64,000 bases of DNA from Chloroflexota bacterium (GCA_013388745.1 JACAER010000042.1:1-64000), one strand, 5' to 3'. Counted from the stretch's first letter, positions 30,644-41,050 are shown. A program made the numbers and translations. The notes: generated by a model not told the origin, from the letters alone.

Positions 30644-31171
30644 ATGGGCACCCTCTACAAGCATTTTCTCCCGACACTGGTTTGCCTTATTATGATCGGC
30701 CTGCTGCTGAGTTTGCTGCCAGCAGCGCAGGCCACCGACAGCATCACGCTGAGCATCCCGGCGATCAACGTCAACACCCCTATCGTCACCGTGTATATCG
30801 CGCGCCTGCCCGAAGGCCGGACGTGGGATGTGCGGCGGCTGGGGAACAGCGTCGGGCGTTTAGATGGGACAGGGAATTTCGGACAGATGGGTAATACGGT
30901 CTTGGCGGGTCACAGTGAAACCCCGAATCGCAGCGCAAGCATCTTCTACAATCTGGGTAATTTGCAGGTGGGCGATCCGATTATGGTGAATGTCAACGGC
31001 ACACAATATCACTACAGTGTGAACAGTGTCCAGCGCGTGCCGATTACTGATCTGAGCGTGCTGTATCCCTCGTCGGACGAACGCTTGACGCTGATGACGT
31101 GCGACCCGGCGTCGTACAGCGGTGGCAGCTACACCCAGCGTATCATCGTGACGGCGCTGCGCAGCGCATAA
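30644..31171 (+). CDS. Sortase-family transpeptidase (copy 1)
   Basis: Signal/TM N-terminus; NTVLAGHSE (His), LTLMTCDPASY (Cys), YTQRIIVTA (Arg). Confidence 0.85.
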   Translation: MGTLYKHFLPTLVCLIMIGLLLSLLPAAQATDSITLSIPAINVNTPIVTVYIARLPEGRTWDVRRLGNSVGRLDGTGNFGQMGNTVLAGHSETPNRSASIFYNLGNLQVGDPIMVNVNGTQYHYSVNSVQRVPITDLSVLYPSSDERLTLMTCDPASYSGGSYTQRIIVTALRSA

Positions 31172-31231
31172 GACCGCGCTCCGCTTTCGACAATTGGCGC
31201 TGCGCCAAGACGCGGAATTCGGACAGGGAGC

Positions 31232-31258
31232 GGGCGGTGAAAAAGACCGCCCTTTTTT
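31232..31258 (+). terminator. Rho-independent terminator
   Basis: GGGCGGT-GAAAAAG-ACCGCCC TTTTTT. Confidence 0.9.
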
Positions 31259-31407
31259 GCTTCCAGCGTTGAGATTGTATTGGGGCAGCGCTAGAAGACT
31301 GTAACGCAACCAACTTATAACGAACATCTGTACGAAACCTAACGACATCCTTGAGACAAATTCAATATGCTTAATACAAGACCTTTTTCGCAGCGGAGAA
31401 ACACACA

Positions 31408-31941
31408 ATGCGTAAAAAATCATGGATGTTACGGTTGACAGCAGTCTTGCTTGTGCTGCTGCTGGCCCTGCTGCAACTGCCCGCCGCCGGCGCTGGTTCG
31501 GGAATCACGTTGAGCATTCCGGCGCTGGGCATTGATACGCAGGTCGTGACTGTGCGGCTGGCGGTCTTCGCCGATGGCGCGGTGACATGGGATGTGCGGC
31601 GTCTGGGTTGGAACGCCGGGCGGTTGGACGGCACGGCCAATATCGGCGAAATGGGCAATACCGTGTTGGCCGGTCACAGCGAACTTTCGCGGCGGCGGCA
31701 GGGGATTTTTTATCATCTGGGTAGTGTGCCGATAGGCAGCGAAATCCTGATTAATGTGAATGGCATAGACTATCGCTATTCGGTAGTCGGCATCCAAAAT
31801 GTGGATATTTGGGATATGAGCGTAGTATCCCCCACGGGCGATGAACGAATTACACTCATTACCTGCGATCCGTCGTCCTATAACGCGGCGACAGGCGGTT
31901 ATGATCGCCGCCTGGCAGTGATCGCCGCGCGCGTTGGCTAA
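31408..31941 (+). CDS. Sortase-family transpeptidase (copy 2)
   Basis: NTVLAGHSELSRRRQGIFYHLG, ITLITCDPSSY, YDRRLAVIAARVG; paralogous to copy 1. Confidence 0.85.
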   Translation: MRKKSWMLRLTAVLLVLLLALLQLPAAGAGSGITLSIPALGIDTQVVTVRLAVFADGAVTWDVRRLGWNAGRLDGTANIGEMGNTVLAGHSELSRRRQGIFYHLGSVPIGSEILINVNGIDYRYSVVGIQNVDIWDMSVVSPTGDERITLITCDPSSYNAATGGYDRRLAVIAARVG

Positions 31942-31995
31942 GCATCCCCCTCCGAATGATTTGACAGCAAACTAAAGGTCGCTAGACTCAACCTT

Positions 31996-33726
31996 ATGCG
32001 AACACTTCTGGCGACCTTACGTGATATGGATCCCGCGCTGCTGCCCATTTTGGCCGCGCGTTGGGGGGTTGATGTGCGTCTGATGGACAGCAGCGCAATG
32101 ATCGCGGCGCTGAACCAGGCCATGCTGGAATCTGAACGTGCGGCGCGTATCTGGGATGGGCTGGACAACGATCAGCGCGGGCGGTTGCAACTGCTGTTGA
32201 GTTCCGGCGGCAAGATGCCGAGCGTCAAATTCGCGCTGTTGAGCGGCGAAATCCGTAAGATGGGCGCGGCGCGTGTAGAACGCGAGCGCCCGCACGAACG
32301 CCCGGCCAGCATCGCCGAAGCCCTGTACTATCGCGGCTTGATCGCGCATACGTTTGAGCAGGGCGAAGCCGGGCTGCGTCCGGTGATTTACGTGCCCGAT
32401 GATCTGGCGCAGGTCCTGCCGCTGCACAAAACGTCATACAGCAACCTGGAAGACGACGAAGACGACACCGTGATACAGGGGCTAGAGAGCGGCAAACCGG
32501 TAGTGTCGCCGCTCAACAATGTGCCCAACGCGCGCCAGGCCGACACCACGATTGTCGATGACATGACAACCCTGCTCGCCTATTTGCAGGTGCGCGGAGC
32601 GGGAATCGAAGATGAAACCCTGGCGCGCGCCGATCGTGATGCGCTGGCGGTGCATCTGCTGACACGCGGCGAGGCACGGATGGCGTTTTTGCTCGGCGTG
32701 GGGCTAAGCGCAGAATTGATCGAAATTCAGGGGGGGCGCGCGTTCCCCAAACGTGCCGAAGCCCGGCGCTGGCTGGCGGAAAAACGCGCGGAACAGCTCA
32801 AGATACTGGCCTATGCCTGGCGCGGCAGCACCCTGTACCGCGATTTGTGGCATGTCGATGGGCTGTACCCGGAATCTTCTGAAGCCGGCGGCATGGCCTC
32901 CTATGATCCGGCGGATGCGCGCCAGGCCGTCATCAACCTGCTGGCGGATTTAGCGCCGCGCCAGGCCTGGTGGCCGCTGGAAGAATTTATCAGCGCGGTC
33001 AAGGACGAAAATGCCGATTTCCAGCGCAGCGATTACGACAGTTGGTACGTGCGCAACGACGATAACGAATATTTGCGCGGCTTCGAAAGCTGGGAGGCGG
33101 TCGAAGGCGCGCTGCTGGAATTCTACATCACTGGGCCGATGCACTGGCTGGGGTTGACCGATCTGGGCGACGATGCCGCGCGCCTGACAGCCTATGGGCG
33201 CGCCTTTGTTTTGGGCGCGCAGTGGCCGACTCCCGCCGAGCAAGAGGAAAAAGTGATCGTACAGCCGGACGGCACACTGCTGATTTCGCGCAAGGTAACG
33301 CGCATTGATCGCTTTCAGGCGGCGCGCTTCACCACCTGGGGCGCGATCAGCGGCGACAAGTATGTGTATAAACTGGACAACGCCGGCTTACAGCAGGCGG
33401 TTAAACAGGGCATCGAGATCAGCCATATCAGCAGTTTTTTGACGCGCGCGCTGGATAACGCGCCGCTGCCGCCCAACATCGCGCGGTTTTTAGAAAAAGG
33501 CGGCGCCCGGCCACCCGCCACGCAAAGTGTGAGCGTAGCGCGCGCGCTGGTGCTGCGCTGTACCGCGCCGGAAACGCTGGACTTTATTCTCGACACGCCG
33601 GCGCTGCGGCGTTATATGGGGGCGCGCCTGGGACCGATGGCGGCGATTGTGCGCGCGGGCGAATGGGAAGCGCTCAAAGATGCGCTGGCCGAGCGCGGAA
33701 TCGCAGCCGAGATGCTGGGCGAATAG
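31996..33726 (+). CDS. Helicase-associated (XPB/Ssl2-like C-terminal, Helicase_C_3-like) domain protein without helicase core
   Basis: VIVQPDGTLLISRKVTRIDRFQAARFTTWGAISGDKYVYKLDNAGLQQAVKQGI; N-terminal WGVDVRLMDSSAMIAALNQAML. Confidence 0.65.
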   Translation: MRTLLATLRDMDPALLPILAARWGVDVRLMDSSAMIAALNQAMLESERAARIWDGLDNDQRGRLQLLLSSGGKMPSVKFALLSGEIRKMGAARVERERPHERPASIAEALYYRGLIAHTFEQGEAGLRPVIYVPDDLAQVLPLHKTSYSNLEDDEDDTVIQGLESGKPVVSPLNNVPNARQADTTIVDDMTTLLAYLQVRGAGIEDETLARADRDALAVHLLTRGEARMAFLLGVGLSAELIEIQGGRAFPKRAEARRWLAEKRAEQLKILAYAWRGSTLYRDLWHVDGLYPESSEAGGMASYDPADARQAVINLLADLAPRQAWWPLEEFISAVKDENADFQRSDYDSWYVRNDDNEYLRGFESWEAVEGALLEFYITGPMHWLGLTDLGDDAARLTAYGRAFVLGAQWPTPAEQEEKVIVQPDGTLLISRKVTRIDRFQAARFTTWGAISGDKYVYKLDNAGLQQAVKQGIEISHISSFLTRALDNAPLPPNIARFLEKGGARPPATQSVSVARALVLRCTAPETLDFILDTPALRRYMGARLGPMAAIVRAGEWEALKDALAERGIAAEMLGE

Positions 33727-33755
33727 TCGCCCGTTTTGAGCGCAAAATACAGCCT

Positions 33756-34385
33756 TCAGACCGCCAGCCGCGCTTCGAGTTTTTCTAGCAGCGTTGCGAA
33801 AATGGCGTCGATGCTGCCCAGCGCATCCAGCCGCAGCCAGCGTTTCGGCTCAGCGCTGTACAGGTGGCGGTAGCCATCATACACACGCTTATAGAACTGC
33901 GATTCCATATCATCCAGGCGATTCCACTCCTCACCAAAGAGCGAGGCCTGACGTTTGCGGCGCAGCGCGTCCTGCGGCGTGATGTCGAAGTAAAACGTCA
34001 TATCCGGGCGCAGGTGGCCTGTAGCAAAATCGAGTATGACTTTAAGTGTGTCGAGGGGCAGGCCATGCCCGTAGCCCTGATAGGCCAGTGTTGAATCGGT
34101 ATAGCGGTCACAAATAACGATGCCACCGCGACGCAGATGCGGACGCAGCACCTCTTCGACCAACTGCGCGCGCGAGGCACAAAACAGCAGCAGCTCGGTG
34201 CGCGGATGCATGGCATCTTCGCTCGACTTTTTAAGCAGCACCTCGCGAATCTGATCGCCAATGAACGTGCCGCCGGGTTCGCGCGTCAGCAGCACATCGT
34301 GTCCCTGTGCGCGCAGATGCGCGGCCAGCCGCTGCGCCTGCGTGGTCTTGCCGCTGCCATCGATGCCCTCAAAGGTGATAAACAT
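33756..34385 (-). CDS. tmk: Thymidylate kinase
   Basis: MFITFEGIDGSGKTTQAQRLA, REPGGTFIGDQIREVLL, DRYTDSTLAYQGYG. Confidence 0.93.
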   Translation of the reverse strand: MFITFEGIDGSGKTTQAQRLAAHLRAQGHDVLLTREPGGTFIGDQIREVLLKKSSEDAMHPRTELLLFCASRAQLVEEVLRPHLRRGGIVICDRYTDSTLAYQGYGHGLPLDTLKVILDFATGHLRPDMTFYFDITPQDALRRKRQASLFGEEWNRLDDMESQFYKRVYDGYRHLYSAEPKRWLRLDALGSIDAIFATLLEKLEARLAV

Positions 34386-34445
34386 GTGCTGTACCCTTCT
34401 TTGCTCCCCACAGGCAGTATCGCCCACGACACCCAGCGGCGCAAC

Positions 34446-35858
34446 TCAGCCCAGGGCGCTAAACACGGCGATATACAGCGGAATGAGACAGGCGACAGCC
34501 ATAAACGCCAGCAGCGCCAGCGCGATAGTCACCGCATCCAGCACATTGCCGGGCGCGCTTTCACGTTCACCCTGATAGGGCGAACGGTTGTAGTAACCGC
34601 TGTCGGCAGGGGTTTGCGGGGGCGGCGGGCTGTTATAAAGCGGTGCGCCGGCCTGCTGCGGCTGATTCCACTGCGGATAGGCGGCATTCTGCGCGCTATA
34701 TGGGTTCTGCCCGGCCGGCGGCGGCGCGGGCGGACGCTGACCACCATACGACGGCGGCGGCGGCGCTTCGGGTGCGACGCTGTAACGCTGCGTGGGCATA
34801 GACTGCGGCAGCGGCGGCGGCACAGCCTGGGGATTATACGGCGAAACGGGTGTCGGCGGCAGATTGACCGGCGACTGACGCGGCTGCGTCGGCGTGCCCA
34901 TCAGCGGCGGCGGGGTGGCCGCGCCGGGCGGTGTGCTTTGTGGCAGCGTTTGCGGCGGCACGGGCAGATTAGGACTCTGGGTCGGCGCAGAGGGCGGCAG
35001 CACAATCGCTGGATTAGGCGCGGTTTCCTGGCGTCCGCGTTCTTTGTAGCTTTGCAGAATATGCCCCAACTGGTCGGCCATGCGGTAGCGCTGGTTGGGG
35101 TCTTTACTCATAACTTTTTCGACAATGCGCGCCAGGTTTTCGGGCACATTGGGGTTAAATTCGGTCGCCAGCGGAATGCGTTCGCGGATATGCGCCAGCG
35201 CTAATTCCTGCTGCGTCTGCCCCATATACGGCAAACGCCCGGTCAGCATCTCAAAAATCACGATGCCGATGGCATAAACATCAGCGGCGGGGTTGGGCTT
35301 TTCGCCGCGCGCCTGTTCGGGAGCGAAGTAGTGCGGGCTGCCCCAGACCACATCCTGGCGCTGGCCAGGATGCGTGTCGCTGAAAGCTTGCGCGATGCCG
35401 AAATCGGTGATTTTGACCACATCTTCTTTGGTAACCAGCACATTTTGCGGCTTGATGTCGGCGTGGACGAGGCCGGCGCGGTGGGCGAAGCCGATGCCGG
35501 CGCAAATTTGAATGCCCAGATTCAGGACGCGATCAATGGACAGCGCGCCGTAGGTTTTGATGACTTCTTTGAGATTCTGGCCTTCCACAAATTCCATGAT
35601 GATGTAGTAGGCCTGGCCTTCGCTGCCGAAGTCGTGGACGGTGACGATGTTAGGATGCGACAAATTGGCGACACTGCGCGCTTCTTCGCGGAAGCGATCG
35701 AGAAAGGCGCGATCCTGTGTCAGGCTGGGACGCAGCACTTTGACGGCCACCGTGCGGCCCAGTGCCAGATCAACGGCTTTGTAGATGACAGCCATCCCGC
35801 CCGCACCCTGTTGGGCAATCAGGCGATAACGTCCATTAAGCAGAGTGTCGTTCGACAT
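34446..35858 (-). CDS. Ser/Thr protein kinase (PknB-type) with Pro-rich linker and C-terminal TM
   Basis: GAGGMAVIYKAVDLALGRTVAVKVL, LVHADIKPQNVLVTKEDVVKITDFGIAQ, WGSPHYFAPEQA; long Pro/Gln linker, TM at C-terminus. Confidence 0.92.
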   Translation of the reverse strand: MSNDTLLNGRYRLIAQQGAGGMAVIYKAVDLALGRTVAVKVLRPSLTQDRAFLDRFREEARSVANLSHPNIVTVHDFGSEGQAYYIIMEFVEGQNLKEVIKTYGALSIDRVLNLGIQICAGIGFAHRAGLVHADIKPQNVLVTKEDVVKITDFGIAQAFSDTHPGQRQDVVWGSPHYFAPEQARGEKPNPAADVYAIGIVIFEMLTGRLPYMGQTQQELALAHIRERIPLATEFNPNVPENLARIVEKVMSKDPNQRYRMADQLGHILQSYKERGRQETAPNPAIVLPPSAPTQSPNLPVPPQTLPQSTPPGAATPPPLMGTPTQPRQSPVNLPPTPVSPYNPQAVPPPLPQSMPTQRYSVAPEAPPPPSYGGQRPPAPPPAGQNPYSAQNAAYPQWNQPQQAGAPLYNSPPPPQTPADSGYYNRSPYQGERESAPGNVLDAVTIALALLAFMAVACLIPLYIAVFSALG

Positions 35859-35925
35859 GCAGCAAGTCCTCACAATTGGCGGCAGCGGCTCACTCCTATG
35901 AGTGTATCTGTCAATTAGGAAACAC

Positions 35926-37077
35926 TCAAGGGCGCATCAGCGGGTCGAACAAGCGCCGATATTCAGCCTGCGCGCTGCGATCGGTCAGGCTGGCGATGTA
36001 ATCGGCGACGACCCGCGGCAAACTGTCGCGGGCGGTTTTCTCGCGGTAATCTTTGGGCAGTTGACGCGGCTCGCTGATATAGCTGGCGAAAATTTCCTCG
36101 ATAAAATGCTGCGCCCGCTTGGCCATGCGAATCACGCGGAAATGACTGTACATATTAGCGTACAGAAAGTCCTTAAGCTGCCGATTCATATTCTGGAAAG
36201 ACACGCTGTAGGCCACCACATTATCCGTATGACGCTGCACATCCTCCGGCATGCGCGGCTGGAGCGCGTCGAGCCGGCGCTGCGTCTCCTGAATGACATC
36301 CTCGATTTCAACGCCGACAATTTCACGCACGAAACGATGGCGGTCAATTTCGCTCAGGCGGCCCCCTTTCCAGCCCAACTGCTCGCACAACATGCGCCAC
36401 AATTCCAGGTCGGCCAATTGTTCGGGCACAAGCAGGCCGGATTGCAGGCCGTCGTCGAGATCATGCGCGTTGTAAGCCAGTTCGTCGGCGATGTTGGCGA
36501 TCTGCGCTTCGACGCCGCCGCGCAGTTCAGGTTCCAGGCCGGCGACAGCACTCAGGTCGTATTCACTCTCGTGCTTGGCGATACCCATGAGCGTTTCATA
36601 AGTGAGATTCAGGCCGGGCCACTGCGGATAGCGCTGTTCTAATTCGTTGACGACGCGATAACTCTGATGATTATGGTTAAAGCCGCCGTCTTCTTGCAGC
36701 AGGGCGTTGAGCACGCCTTCGCCGGCATGGCCGAAAGGGGGATGCCCCAGATCATGCGCCAGGCAAATCGCTTCCACCAGGTCCTCGTTGACGGCCAGCG
36801 TGCGCGCCAGCGTGCGCCCAATCTGCGCGACTTCCAGCGTATGGGTGAGGCGCGTGCGGTAGTAATCGCCCTCGTCGTTGACAAAAACCTGGGTTTTGTA
36901 TTCCAGCGCGCGGAAGGCCGCCGCGTGAATGATGCGGTCACGGTCACGTTGAAACGAAGTGCGATACTTCGGTTCGTGATCGTGATGCCGCCTGCCACGG
37001 CTGTTTTTGCTCAGGAGCGCGTAGGGCGCGAGACTCGCGGCTTCAATCTCTTCCAGGCGCTGACGTGTGATAGACAT
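35926..37077 (-). CDS. dgt: Deoxyguanosinetriphosphate triphosphohydrolase (HD domain)
   Basis: YRTSFQRDRDRIIHAAAFRALEYKTQVF, RLTHTLEVAQIGRTLA, AICLAHDLGHPPFGHAGE. Confidence 0.92.
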   Translation of the reverse strand: MSITRQRLEEIEAASLAPYALLSKNSRGRRHHDHEPKYRTSFQRDRDRIIHAAAFRALEYKTQVFVNDEGDYYRTRLTHTLEVAQIGRTLARTLAVNEDLVEAICLAHDLGHPPFGHAGEGVLNALLQEDGGFNHNHQSYRVVNELEQRYPQWPGLNLTYETLMGIAKHESEYDLSAVAGLEPELRGGVEAQIANIADELAYNAHDLDDGLQSGLLVPEQLADLELWRMLCEQLGWKGGRLSEIDRHRFVREIVGVEIEDVIQETQRRLDALQPRMPEDVQRHTDNVVAYSVSFQNMNRQLKDFLYANMYSHFRVIRMAKRAQHFIEEIFASYISEPRQLPKDYREKTARDSLPRVVADYIASLTDRSAQAEYRRLFDPLMRP

Positions 37078-37143
37078 GGGCGCATCCTTGCCTAATCGGT
37101 GTAGAATAGACACTATTCGCAAACTATTCTTCATCGTGATTAT

Positions 37144-38382
37144 ATGTCTGAAGCCATTCGTGTGCTGCATTTTGCCGATGTGCATATCGGCATGGAAAAT
37201 TATGGGAGAAACGATCCAGCCACGGGGCTGAATTCGCGCGTGGTAGATTTTATCCGGCGCCTGGACGATATGGTGGACTACGCGCGGCAAAATGATGTCG
37301 ATCTGACTATTTTTGCGGGAGACGCCTTCAAAACACGCGCGCCCAATCCGACGTTTCAGCGCGAATTCGCGCATCGGGTGCGCGATCTGGCGGCGCTGGC
37401 GCCGGTGGTGCTGCTCGTGGGCAACCACGATCTCCCACCGAGCGCCCTTAAGGCTTCCAGCATCGAGATTTACGATACCCTGCAAGTGCCCAATGTGTGG
37501 GTGGCGGACGATTATGAACTGAAGGTGATGGATACCAAACGCGGGTCTGTCGCTGTTGGCGCCGCCCCCTACCCCATTCGTGCGCGCCTGTTGGAAAAAA
37601 TCCCAACCACGGGCATGACGATTGGCGAAACCGATGCCAGGCTGCAAGGGGTATTGAGCGCGATTCTGGAGGAACTGGCGCAGGAAGCCGACCAGTACGA
37701 CATGCCGCGCCTGCTCACCGGGCATTTTACGGTGAACGGCGCGGTGCTGGGCAGCGAACGCAACATTATGTTGGGACGCGATGTGCAAGTGCTGCCGTCG
37801 GCGCTGGCCGACCCGCGCTGGGATTATGTGGCGCTGGGGCATATTCACAAACATCAGAATTTGACCGATGGCCGCCGCGACGTGCCGCCGGTGGTCTACA
37901 GCGGCAGCATCGAACGCATCGACTTTGGCGAAGCGGGCGACGACAAAGGCTTTTGCTGGTTAGAAATGACACGCGGAAAAACGCGCTGGCAGTTTGTCCC
38001 GCTGAAGGCGCGCGATTTTATTACGCTGCGCAAAGACTTACGCCGCAGCACAAATCCGACAGACGAAATTGTGCAGATGATCGAAAGCCATCATCTGGTA
38101 GGGGCCGTGGTCAAGCTGCATGTTGAACTGTCGCCAGAAAGCGAAAGCCGCCTGAACGAGGCGGCGGTGCGCGAGGCGCTGCGGCGCGCAGAAGCGCACT
38201 TTATCGCGCCATTTCGTAAGGAGATCGAACAGCCAGCGCGGGCGCGGCTGGGCGGCAGCCCAGAAGGCATGACGCATCTGCAACTGCTGGAACGCTATCT
38301 GCTGAGCAAGGAAATAGCTGTCGAACGCCGCGAGGAGCTGCTGCAAGCTGCGCTGGAGATTTTCGAAGAGGCGGCCGAGTGA
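37144..38382 (+). CDS. sbcD: Exonuclease SbcD-type metallophosphoesterase
   Basis: VLHFADVHIGMENYG, IFAGDAFKTRAP, LLVGNHDLPPS, LTGHFTVNGA, ALGHIHKHQ. Confidence 0.92.
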   Translation: MSEAIRVLHFADVHIGMENYGRNDPATGLNSRVVDFIRRLDDMVDYARQNDVDLTIFAGDAFKTRAPNPTFQREFAHRVRDLAALAPVVLLVGNHDLPPSALKASSIEIYDTLQVPNVWVADDYELKVMDTKRGSVAVGAAPYPIRARLLEKIPTTGMTIGETDARLQGVLSAILEELAQEADQYDMPRLLTGHFTVNGAVLGSERNIMLGRDVQVLPSALADPRWDYVALGHIHKHQNLTDGRRDVPPVVYSGSIERIDFGEAGDDKGFCWLEMTRGKTRWQFVPLKARDFITLRKDLRRSTNPTDEIVQMIESHHLVGAVVKLHVELSPESESRLNEAAVREALRRAEAHFIAPFRKEIEQPARARLGGSPEGMTHLQLLERYLLSKEIAVERREELLQAALEIFEEAAE

Positions 38383-38500
38383 GGGCGTAAAAGGTCAGTT
38401 CTCAGCTTTCGTTTAGGAGAACGGGCGGCAGTGGAGATACAATGAGAAGCGCTGCCGCGTACAATGTTTCTGATATTACGGGATAAAGACTGCGGGATTT

Positions 38501-40345
38501 ATGCTGCCTATTGTTCTGGAAATCAAAAATTTTCTGGCGTATCGTTCGCCAGACATGCTGCGCTTCGAGGGCATTCATCTGGCGTGCCTGACAGGCGCTA
38601 ACGGCGCGGGCAAATCGTCGCTGCTGGACGCGATAACCTGGGCGCTCTGGGGCAAGGCCCGCGCGCGCCGGGACGAAGAACTGATCCATATGGGCGAGCA
38701 GGAAATGTACGTGCGCCTCGATTTTGAGCAGGAGGGCGCTATTTACCGCGTGATTCGTCATCGTTCGCGCCGCCGCGGCGGCGAAGGCCGCCTGGATTTG
38801 TTCGTGCTGCATGAAGATGGCACGCTCGAAACCCGCTCTGAGCCCTCCATGCGTATGACACAGGAGCGTATCAACAGCCTGCTGCGGCTGGATTACGAAA
38901 CATTCGTGCATTCGGCGTTTTTGCAGCAGGGCAAGGCCGACGCTTTCACCACCAAAGCCCCCGCCCAGCGCAAGCAGATTCTGGCCGATATTCTGGGGCT
39001 GGCGCAGTGGGAACACTATGAAGAAAAGGCCAAAGAGCGGCTGAAAATCATCCAGAATGATCTGGCCGTGATCAAAGGCCGCATCGCCGACATCGACGCC
39101 GAATTGCAGCGCGAACCGGGGCTGCGCGCGGATCTGGAACGCGCGCACAAAGCACATGGCGAAGCGCAAGCGCTGCTGGCCGCCGCCGAACAACGGCTGG
39201 AAGAAGTCGCGCACGCGCCGCGCGAACTGGAAAACACGCGCGCCCGCCAGGCCGAAAGCGAACGGCGGATCCGCGAGTATCAGCGCGATCTAGAGGGCGT
39301 CGCCGCCGAAATCCAGCAGCAGCAGCAGCGCATCGCCGAATACCAGGCAGACATCGACGACCGCCTGTTGATCGAAGCAGGCTACCAGCAGCTTCAGGCC
39401 GCGCGCGAAGCCGATCACGCGCTGGGGGACAAGCTGCGGCTGCTGCGCGAAATCGACGATCAGCGCCACGAACTGGAAAAGCAGATCGAAAGCGAACGCC
39501 GGCAAATGGAAAATGAGGTCAGCGGTTATGAGGCGCGCATAGAGGAGTTGCAGCGCACCATCGACCAGGCCGACGAAGGGCAGATGACGCAGGTCAGCGC
39601 CGAAGTCAGCGCGCTGCAAGAGATCGAACTGCAACGCGCTGTGCTCAACGACGAGGTTTTGCAGTTGGAAAAACGGCGCGCGGAACTGCAAGCCGCCAAC
39701 CATATGATGACGCCCGAAGGCAAAAAGCTGCGCGAGCGTGTCGAGACACTGGAAAAAACCGAAGGCGCGGTTTGCCCGTTGTGCGGGCAGCCGCTCGATG
39801 AAACGCACCGCCACCGGTTGATCCAAGAACTCAGCGTCGAACTGCAAGCGCATCGCGAAAAATATCGCCAAAATCAGGATGAGATCGCGCGCACCAAACA
39901 CGACATCAGTAACCGCAAAGGCGATGTCGAGCGCCTGGAAGAAGACCTGAAACGGCTGCGCCCGCTGATCGAACGCGCCGGGGCCCTGCAAGCGCAGTAT
40001 GACGCCGCGCAGCGCGCGGCCAATGCCCTGTCGGAAACCGAATCGCTGCTGTACACCGTGCGCAGCGTGTTGAGCGCCGAAGCCTTCGCGCAGCAGGCGC
40101 GCGCCCAATTGGCGCAGTTGGAGGCCCAGCGCGCGCAACTGGGCTATGACCCCGGCTCGCACGATGCGGCGCGTCAGCAGATGCAGGCTTACCGCGCATA
40201 CGAAGTGCGCTACAACCGTTTGCAGCTTGCCATCAGCGCCCTGCCCGACGTGAAAAGCGCGCTGGCGCGGGCGATTCAGCGCCGCGATAATCTGGACAAA
40301 GCGATTGACCAAGAACGCGCGCTGGTCGAAACGCTGGCGGTGTAA
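38501..40345 (+). CDS. sbcC: SbcC N-terminal part: Walker A, coiled coil, zinc hook, second coiled coil; ends at in-frame TAA
   Basis: LTGANGAGKSSLLDAITWALWG; zinc hook CPLCGQPL at about 39773. Confidence 0.9.
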   Translation: MLPIVLEIKNFLAYRSPDMLRFEGIHLACLTGANGAGKSSLLDAITWALWGKARARRDEELIHMGEQEMYVRLDFEQEGAIYRVIRHRSRRRGGEGRLDLFVLHEDGTLETRSEPSMRMTQERINSLLRLDYETFVHSAFLQQGKADAFTTKAPAQRKQILADILGLAQWEHYEEKAKERLKIIQNDLAVIKGRIADIDAELQREPGLRADLERAHKAHGEAQALLAAAEQRLEEVAHAPRELENTRARQAESERRIREYQRDLEGVAAEIQQQQQRIAEYQADIDDRLLIEAGYQQLQAAREADHALGDKLRLLREIDDQRHELEKQIESERRQMENEVSGYEARIEELQRTIDQADEGQMTQVSAEVSALQEIELQRAVLNDEVLQLEKRRAELQAANHMMTPEGKKLRERVETLEKTEGAVCPLCGQPLDETHRHRLIQELSVELQAHREKYRQNQDEIARTKHDISNRKGDVERLEEDLKRLRPLIERAGALQAQYDAAQRAANALSETESLLYTVRSVLSAEAFAQQARAQLAQLEAQRAQLGYDPGSHDAARQQMQAYRAYEVRYNRLQLAISALPDVKSALARAIQRRDNLDKAIDQERALVETLAV

Positions 40346-40360
40346 ATCGCGCGGCTGTTA

Positions 40361-41050
40361 GTGTTGGTGAGCGAATACCAGCAGCGGCAGCTCGAAGTCA
40401 ACCGGCTGCGCACTCAGGAGCGCACCATGCACGAACGGGTGATTGTGGCGCAGCAAAGTTTAGAGGCGCTGCAACAACTGCGCACACGGCGCGATAAGCT
40501 GGAAAAAGACCGCGCGCTAAAGACGCATCAGGAAGGCATCTGCGAGGAACTGAAAACGGCTTTCGGTAAAAATGGCGTGCCCGCTATGATTATCGAAACG
40601 GCGCTGCCCGCATTAGAAGCGACGGCCAATGACCTGCTGGCGCGTATGACCGACGGGCGTATGCATTTGCGGCTGATGACGCAGAAAGAAAAAGTCACCG
40701 GCGGCGTTTCCGAAACGCTCGATATCGAAATCGCCGACGAACTCGGCACACGTAGCTACGAATTGTACAGCGGCGGCGAAGCCTTCCGTATCAATTTCGC
40801 GCTGCGGGTGGCGCTGTCGCAGCTCTTGGCGCGGCGGGCGGGCGCCCATCTGCGCACGCTGTTCGTGGACGAGGGCTTCGGCACGCAGGACGAGGACGGG
40901 CGCAACAAACTGGTCGAGGCGATCAATGCTGTCCAGAGCGAATTCGACATGATCCTCATCATCACGCATCTGGACGACCTGCGCGATTCGTTCCCCGTAC
41001 ACATCGTTATCGAAAAAACCGGCCATGGCAGCCGCGTGGCCGTGCGTTAG
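40361..41050 (+). CDS. sbcC: SbcC C-terminal part (signature and Walker B), same frame as upstream part
   Basis: YELYSGGEAFRINFALRVALSQLLARR, LRTLFVDEGFGTQDEDGRNKLVEAI, IITHLDDLRDSFP. Confidence 0.85.
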   Translation: MLVSEYQQRQLEVNRLRTQERTMHERVIVAQQSLEALQQLRTRRDKLEKDRALKTHQEGICEELKTAFGKNGVPAMIIETALPALEATANDLLARMTDGRMHLRLMTQKEKVTGGVSETLDIEIADELGTRSYELYSGGEAFRINFALRVALSQLLARRAGAHLRTLFVDEGFGTQDEDGRNKLVEAINAVQSEFDMILIITHLDDLRDSFPVHIVIEKTGHGSRVAVR

